Origin: Rhododendron vialii
Lineage: Eukaryota; Streptophyta; Magnoliopsida; Ericales; Ericaceae
Assembly: GCF_030253575.1 (NCBI RefSeq)
Contig: NC_080567.1
Span: forward strand, 36,609,501 to 36,673,500
Length of the DNA stretch: 64,000 nt
Direction: 5' to 3'
Part shown: positions 58,031 through 64,000 of the stretch, piece after piece
Layout: every line of letters begins with the position of its first letter
How positions within the stretch are numbered: position 1 is the first letter of the stretch
Position numbers and translations under genes: made by a program
The notes under the pieces: model-generated
What the model saw: the letters and a program-made list of their open reading frames with translations, nothing else
Databases searched by the model: none
What the model was told of the DNA's origin: nothing

Positions 58031-58940
58031 TTCAAGAACTTTTTTTAATTACTAACCCCTGCTGATGTATATAATATTAATAAAAAAAAAAAAGACAGTT
58101 GGTTTGTTGGTGGTCAGTTGAATTTTAATGGAGATTCGGGTTTAATTTTCAATTTTCTCGTAGAATGACAGGTCAACCGACCAAATGATGGTTTCGGTGA
58201 ACCCTGTTCATTTGTAATAGTGTATTCATGCTCTGAATCTTCCAGTATAAAAGGACCATCGTTTTCCTAAAAAAGTCTCTTCAAGTTCAAACTATTCTTT
58301 TTTGAGAATTTTTTAGGTGTCAAGCAGGTCTAGTATATTTCGTGCGTGATTTCATCCGTCTAAACGTATTTTGGAGCGGGTGTAGTACATGTAATCCAAC
58401 ACGCGATTTCATCCATCCAATGATCCAAACGTGTTTTGGATGACTCGGATTTTAGAAAGACAACGGTCGGGTCAAGGGAGAGAGAGAGTATAAATATGGA
58501 CCGTCCAAAATACGTTTGAACGACTAGAATGCGCGTGGTGTACCGCTGCTCGGCACTCAAAAATTTCTCCTTCCTTCTGGTTTTGGCAAAGAGAATAGTC
58601 AAAATTAATAGTGAGATGATTGTACACAAAACTTTGATTTTCCACATTTGTAATTCAATTAGATATTCATTGATTGTTGTAGAAAGAATAGTTGGGTGCA
58701 GACTGCTTGTGAAGAACTTGATTCGTATTGTATGCAGTCTTATTTTTAGTTGACTTTTTATCGACGTACAATATGTTATCGGATACTTGTAAAAGCCAAG
58801 TATTTTCTTGTGGATCAGCGCATGTCTCTATAAAAATTAATGTTTTGTTGTTTTTTGTACGTATAAAGAAATTAATGTGGAATTGTGGTGAAAGGAACAT
58901 ACCTACAAAAATCATTTCGTAACATGTTTTTTTTTTTTTC
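58031..58940. other. Intergenic, nothing recognised
   Basis: AT-rich. CGTCCAAACGTGTTTTGGA-type motifs occur in both orientations around 58350-58520 and suggest another decayed inverted repeat, with no definable ends. Confidence 0.4.
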
Positions 58941-59678
58941 CGGACTCGGGCTTCCTCCAACTCCAGTAGGAGAAGTTCCTTCAATTCATAACACATGTCG
59001 GCACTTGATTGACCCAAGCCCTTCCCTCCTTAAAATCCCACGGAACAGTCAACTCCTAATTGGTCTAACTCAGCACAACGATTGTGAGCGTAGCATTTTT
59101 GTTGATCTAATGTGAAGTTCTACCTATCTCCTATGTTTTTTTTAGGAAAGCTCCTCCACAGTTAGTCTCACATGTAGACTATGTATGTTCTGGAGAAGTG
59201 TTGTCACCTACCTCCATTAGCCTGCATATAATTAACAAGAAAAGAAGCCATTGTTTCATTCTTTCTAATATAATCTGTCGTAGCAATTTAATGGAAAACT
59301 TGAATCAAAAAAACAAAGATTGTCCGATTTTATGATTTATTCTTTGATGAACAATAGCACGCGCGTGTAACTATTTTGTTTTTTTTCTTCTGAGTGATCC
59401 GGTCGATCTATTGCTATTATGGGTATATACGGTAATCTATTCCTAGAAAAATGAGATTGTAAACTATAATTTCCTAATATGGAGGAGCTTTCCTTAAAAA
59501 TAGGAAATAGGTAGAACTTCAGTTAGATCAATTTGGAGTTTACTGTGGAATAGGGGTTAAATTCCGTTTCCGTAGGATTTTAAGGAGGGAATGGGCTTGG
59601 GCCAATCAAGTGCCGACATGTATATATTAAGGATTGAAGGAACTCCTCCTAGTAGGATTTGGAGGAAAGCCGAGTCCC
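58941..59678. mobile_element. Non-autonomous element with TIRs of over 200 bp
   Basis: The left arm (GGACTCGGGCTTCCTCCAAC, then GTCGGCACTTGATTGACCCA and GAAGTTCTACCTAT) is inverted in the right arm ending GGATTTGGAGGAAAGCCGAG. About 740 bp with a unique centre of about 280 bp. The left arm has an extra segment at 59074-59113, possibly a scrap of another MITE bounded by TCTAA. Long TIRs suggest a MULE-type MITE, but no 9-bp duplication was confirmed. Confidence 0.75.
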
Positions 59679-60734
59679 ACAACTTATATGAATTGCTCTA
59701 CCAGTGATTAGTGATTAGTATTACACAGAAACTATGCTTCATAGAGAAAGCATACAGGAGGGAAGTGGCTTACGAAATTGGACGACTTCATCTCTCCCAT
59801 GAACGTCCAAAAGCATCCACCACAGACTCCCTATGTATTTACAATACCGTAGTTGTGCCCAAAATCTGTAAACAAAACCATAGACAAATAAACAAAGTAT
59901 ATTGAAGATTACAGCATCAACTACGAATATATACAGTTCATAATGACAGAGAAGTTCGTCAATGAGGTTAAAGCTTTCCGGTACCGGTAAATTTCCACAC
60001 AGAGATAGAGAGAGATTGGAACTACTTCTTGTTCCTGTCGTTTGAACCATTAAACCAGATGATAGCTTTGATAGCTCAACTGATCGAGAACAAAAGAATC
60101 TAGGTTAAAAACACCGCCACTGGATTTTGAGCACCATTGACGAGCGATCTAAGAGGTCAAGAACTCGGAGAAAAGAGAAAAAGCAGTCTAGAGAGAAAGA
60201 CCAACCACGAAACAAGCCTCAAAGCCAACCTCCAAACCAGTCCAAAGAGAAAAAGCAGAAAAATCAGGCCAAAGAAAAGAGAAGCAAAGAACAAAGCTTT
60301 ATATATGACATGTGTTCTCTATTAATCAAGAATTCTTGGTGCACAAGCAATTACGACCTGTATTCTCCAATCTTAGTCCAAAAGCAACAAGTACATTATT
60401 ACTACTCTCACCAACAATACACAGGGAAGTACGGACGAGAGACCAGGCAGAGAACGTGGTAAAGCCCGAAATCAAGCAACCACTTGCACAAGGGAGAATT
60501 ACCAAACAATCCTCACAGGAAGCAAGACCAACCCAATAAACTGAGGGACATTTTTGGCAGATCAGCAATATTCTAGCGATGGACAAGCCACATCCCTTAA
60601 AGCCTTGAATTCTCTTATTATATATATACTACTTCGTATGGATACAAACGGTGTATTGTCGTGAAAGACAAAAAGTCAAATTTTCAAAATACCCCCAAAC
60701 TTTGACCTCAATATTTGATAAACACTCATACTTA
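59679..60734. other. Intergenic, no gene recognised
   Basis: Lysine/arginine-rich frames at 60127-60462 are purine-rich low-complexity sequence with no conserved family. Nothing else identifiable. Confidence 0.4.
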
Positions 60735-61142
60735 GCTCCGTTTTGTTTCGATGTAAAATATTTTTTTTCTGAAAATAAGCTTCAAACTTTTATTTTCTTG
60801 TATTTGATTGGTATTTGACAATATTTTGAAAAATTGACAAAATAGTGAAGAGAGGGAGGGAGGGAGGGGGGAGCTTAATCGGTGGAGAGATATGAAAATA
60901 TTGAAATTGAACGTAGGTCAGGACTGACGATCGAGGAAACTGAGTAATAAAAATTGCAGTAGAGGGCAATAGGTTCATTTTGGAAAATAACCTACGGAAG
61001 ATTTAAGGGTAAGTCATTTTCATCCAATTAATAAAAAATATTTTACGTGTAAAATATTTTACTTATTTTTTACACTACCAAATACAGGGAAATAGATAAA
61101 ATATTTTACCGTAAAACATTTTACGCTCAAACAAATGGAGCC
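60735..61142. mobile_element. PIF/Harbinger-type MITE
   Basis: TTA duplications at 60732 and 61143. Ends GCTCCGTTTTGTTTCGATGT and GGCTCCATTTGTTTGAGCGT are inverted, with GTAAAATATTTT repeats just inside both ends. No coding capacity. Confidence 0.7.
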
Positions 61143-61263
61143 TTAGTAAAAGTTCAATTTAACACCTAAACTATCGAGGAGTTATTCAATTAACCCCTTG
61201 CCGTCCAAATTCGTCAAATTATTATCAAAAATTGCTGACTAAGACTAACGGCTCTGTTAATTG

Positions 61264-61299
<36 letters not shown>

Positions 61300-62311
61300 T
61301 CCAATGTCCCCTTCCCAGACCCTCCTTTCTTTTCCTTCCTCTTTAGTCCTATCCCCTCTCCAAACCCTAATCCTAATTCTCCAATTCCCTAATACTATAT
61401 CCCTTTATCAATTACTCCTATTTAACTCTTTTTTTCCCCCAAAAAATTCCACCTCACACACACCCAAAATCAGACAATCAATTCACAACCAAGTGTGGAA
61501 ATAGAAGGGATCTATTGCTAAATCTGCAAACTTACAAAACTAGTTTCTAAAATCAGGACCTGCACGGACAACCAAATTGCGGACGTTGCTATAACTGAAA
61601 GGCTAAAGCTGCCCTTGCAAAAACACAGTTTTCTCCAAAGGTGGAATACCCAAGGGCGGGATAAGGATCCACGCCACTTAAAATTATGAGAAGCTGAAAA
61701 AACACAAAAGTTACACATTTGTAATTCATCCACAACCCAGGGCAAGGTCATCGGCCTCATTTTTCAACTTCATCAGCTTCGTTGAACTGCATTACTGACA
61801 GCGATCCATCAGCTCAATTGAGTGCATTTTGTGATCCTGTAATACAGTAAATACAGTTAGGGCTCTTTAATTGTACCATGTAGATTTTGCTTTGAAATTA
61901 AACTGCTAGCCTGTTGGATTGAGATGATGATACAACACTTCAATAAACTCCTAGGAGTTGGGCGTAGTGCAGCAGTGGTGATTACCTAGCATTCGAAGGC
62001 CTCAAGAAGCTTTTTGTATTCATTCAACTCTCACCCAGGTGCTACAATTACTGTGTTGGACCAGTCCATACGAGACTTCACCCCAGCTTTAATCAAGGGT
62101 CCCGCTAGTGGACAATGATATTGATCAGTCGCTCCATTGAATACCAAGTTATAAAAATATATAGCATCAATAGTTGGCTGTCCCAGTCATGTGAGTTCAT
62201 TTGACTTCACAATGAAAATCACAGCCATGGTAAGTTTTAGCCGCCACACTGCTCCCCCAATCTAAAATGCTGAGAAATTCAATGCGACAACACAACTATG
62301 ACTGGTGACAT
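61143..62311. other. 3' flank of the PPR gene
   Basis: Contains a CT microsatellite at 61265-61294. No conserved coding region. 61790-62311 is the probable 3' UTR and downstream flank of the minus-strand PPR gene. Confidence 0.45.
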
Positions 62312-64000
62312 TCAGCTTATGAACCCCCTGACAGAGTGCTGTAGTTCTAATTTCCACTTGACCAAGTCGTTCATTTCTAAATTCAAGCTGTCCAACATTG
62401 AATATATAGCTTCTGTTTGAGAATGAGATCTATAGCCAGAGGTGAAGATGCCAACTCTGTTCTCCACATATAACCAACTGCAACCAGCAAACTTCTTTAC
62501 CTCTTTCCCTCTCATCTTCTTCCTTATCTTCCCCATTTCAACCCACTTTCCCTCTGCAGCGTAAACATTAGCCAATTGCACATATCCCGCCCTATTGTAG
62601 TCTCCAATTCTCAGTAGCTCCTCCTCTGCTTCTCTAGCAAGTTCTACATTCCTGTTCATCTTGCAAGCATTCAAAAAGGTCCCCAAAAGCACGGCATCAC
62701 ATTCTATAGGAATTTTCCTCATAAATTTGACTGCCTTTTCTAGTTGATTGGACCTCCCGTACAAATCAATCACACATGCATAGTGATCACTTTCGGGTGT
62801 TATGGCATAATTCTCTGCCATGGAATAGAAATACTTCTCACCCAGCTCCACTAAGCCACCATGACGACATGCAGACAAGAGTGCAAGAAAGGTGACTTCA
62901 TCAGGTCTGAATCCTTTCTCCAACATTTCATCAAAGAGCTGAATAGCTTCATCTTGATACCCATGATGAGCATAAGCAGCTATCATGACATTGTAGAGGA
63001 TTGAATCTCTAACAATTGCTCTCTCAAACAAAAATCGTGCATACATTATATTCCCACATTTAGAGTACATATCAACCATGGCACTTATCAACTTCTTTTC
63101 CCATTCAATTCCAGATCGCAATACATAAGCATGAATTTGTTTGCCAGGACCCATAGCCGCTTGTAATGAACAGGCACCAAGCCCACTAATGAGGAACGAA
63201 GCATCAGGAATGGTTTCTCCCTTTGAATTGAACTCCTTTAAAAGCTCAAACACAGCTTCACACTGCTGGGATTTCACATACCCAGAAAACATAGCTGTCC
63301 ACATGACAAAATTCTTGTCAAAAGATGAATCAAAAAGCCTCCTGGCTTCTACCATGTTACCTTGGAATGAATATCCCACGATCATGGAAGTGATTGAAAA
63401 GGAATTTTCCAAACCAATTGCCGCATAGACCGACTCCACATTGTTCATGTTGCCGCACTTGGAATAAACATCAACAATGCCACTACTTATGAATGGATTA
63501 GAATACATCCCATCCTTTAAAACCCAAGCATGAACTTCCTTGCCAAGCTTCAAATTCTTCATACCAGAGCAAGCACTCAAAACACTAGCAAAAGTGTGTT
63601 CATTCCATCGAAATCGGCTCTTTGACATACAGCCGAACAACTTGATTGTCTCCTCCTCATAACCGTTTTGGGCATACCCTGAAATCAATGTATTCCAAGA
63701 GACTGTATCATTTAACTCCGGTTGGCTCCAAAATATATCTCTTGCCATTTCTAACTCCCCTTCTCTACAACAAGCAGCCACCATTGCATTCTTCGTAACC
63801 AAATCAACAACCACACCATCACCCACGTTAAACACTTGACATGCATCTCGAAAACATCCACATTTCGAATACATGTCAATGAGAGCACTCATCACGAACC
63901 CATCTGAATCATTCCCAGTTTTAACCATAAACGACTGCAGTTGCTTTCCATAACAAGGAACACATATCTTTGCCGTGAAATTAAGCATTGTTGCGAGAGT
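62312..64000 (-). CDS. PLS-class pentatricopeptide repeat protein, N-terminus cut
   Basis: An unbroken frame runs from the window edge to a stop at 62312, at least 562 residues with no intron. It matches the C-terminal part of Arabidopsis At3g18840 along its length. Matching stretches are ELNDTVSWNTLISGYAQNGY, GIVDVYSKCGNMNNVES, LGACSLQAAMGPGKQIHAYV and LLSACRHGGLVELGEKYFYS, plus an E-type C-terminus with GYVQLANVYAAEGKWVEM and GCSWLYVENRVGIFTSG. The Arabidopsis alignment continues upstream of the first internal Met (63988), so the true start lies beyond 64000. PLS proteins bind RNA in mitochondria or plastids, usually for C-to-U editing. A DYW domain is absent, so any editing would need a partner. 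Frame undamaged. Confidence 0.93.
   Translation of the reverse strand, partial: TLATMLNFTAKICVPCYGKQLQSFMVKTGNDSDGFVMSALIDMYSKCGCFRDACQVFNVGDGVVVDLVTKNAMVAACCREGELEMARDIFWSQPELNDTVSWNTLISGYAQNGYEEETIKLFGCMSKSRFRWNEHTFASVLSACSGMKNLKLGKEVHAWVLKDGMYSNPFISSGIVDVYSKCGNMNNVESVYAAIGLENSFSITSMIVGYSFQGNMVEARRLFDSSFDKNFVMWTAMFSGYVKSQQCEAVFELLKEFNSKGETIPDASFLISGLGACSLQAAMGPGKQIHAYVLRSGIEWEKKLISAMVDMYSKCGNIMYARFLFERAIVRDSILYNVMIAAYAHHGYQDEAIQLFDEMLEKGFRPDEVTFLALLSACRHGGLVELGEKYFYSMAENYAITPESDHYACVIDLYGRSNQLEKAVKFMRKIPIECDAVLLGTFLNACKMNRNVELAREAEEELLRIGDYNRAGYVQLANVYAAEGKWVEMGKIRKKMRGKEVKKFAGCSWLYVENRVGIFTSGYRSHSQTEAIYSMLDSLNLEMNDLVKWKLELQHSVRGFIS

Noticed and set aside
60127-60462. Lys/Arg/Gln-rich frame of 111 codons as a basic protein gene
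   Set aside because: It is purine-rich low-complexity sequence with no conserved domain, no splice context, and an equally open overlapping frame.
61232-61504. Leu/Ser-rich 90-codon frame as a secreted peptide
   Set aside because: The hydrophobic stretch is the translation of a CT microsatellite and the rest shows no conservation.
1-64000. CRISPR arrays, operons, phage genes or toxin-antitoxin pairs
   Set aside because: The window is plant nuclear DNA. The tandem repeats seen are minisatellites or transposon parts without the regular repeat-spacer layout.

Overview
This is nuclear DNA of a flowering plant, most likely a woody eudicot. The evidence is interrupted genes with canonical GT-AG introns, protein families whose closest remembered relatives are Arabidopsis genes, long CT/GA microsatellites, and a dense load of plant transposons. 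The species cannot be fixed from the sequence.

Seven host genes can be supported. In order they are: the 5' part of a PLAA/DOA1-type WD40 gene (4424-6233, minus); a UPF0496/At14a-like membrane protein (11677-13487, minus); the oligosaccharyltransferase subunit OST48, complete in 13 exons and 437 residues (27813-35591, minus); the NEDD8-conjugating enzyme RCE1/UBC12, 181 residues (37778-39584, plus), divergent from OST48; a PPPDE/DeSI-like thiol peptidase, 248 residues (40744-43189, minus); a divergent G-box-factor-type bZIP protein, 404 residues in 11 coding exons (48802-52487, plus); and a PLS-type pentatricopeptide protein cut by the right window edge (62312-64000, minus).

Between and inside these genes lie mobile elements of most plant classes. 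A Ty1/copia element fills 1 to about 4300, inside what looks like an intron of the PLAA gene. LINE debris and a small tandem TRIM-type LTR relic lie at 7.1-9.0 kb. A hAT-type element with a nested hairpin element lies at 14.7-15.8 kb. A whole Mutator-like element (15992-23935) carries a nested 3.3-kb solo LTR. There are two different SINE families, several 3-bp-duplication (PIF/Harbinger-type) MITEs and at least four long hairpin elements. The region from 52.5 to 61.2 kb is almost entirely repeats.

The host genes are housekeeping functions in protein handling (ubiquitin/p97 adaptor, ER N-glycosylation, neddylation, a deSUMOylase-like peptidase) plus one transcription factor and one organelle RNA-processing factor. 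They are not an operon or a cluster, and the only shared control region suggested is the roughly 1-kb divergent interval between OST48 and RCE1. I did not find a new multi-gene system. The most unusual points are the altered basic-region-to-zipper spacing of the bZIP protein, a decayed second copy of the OST48 5' end in the shared promoter region, and the hairpin elements.
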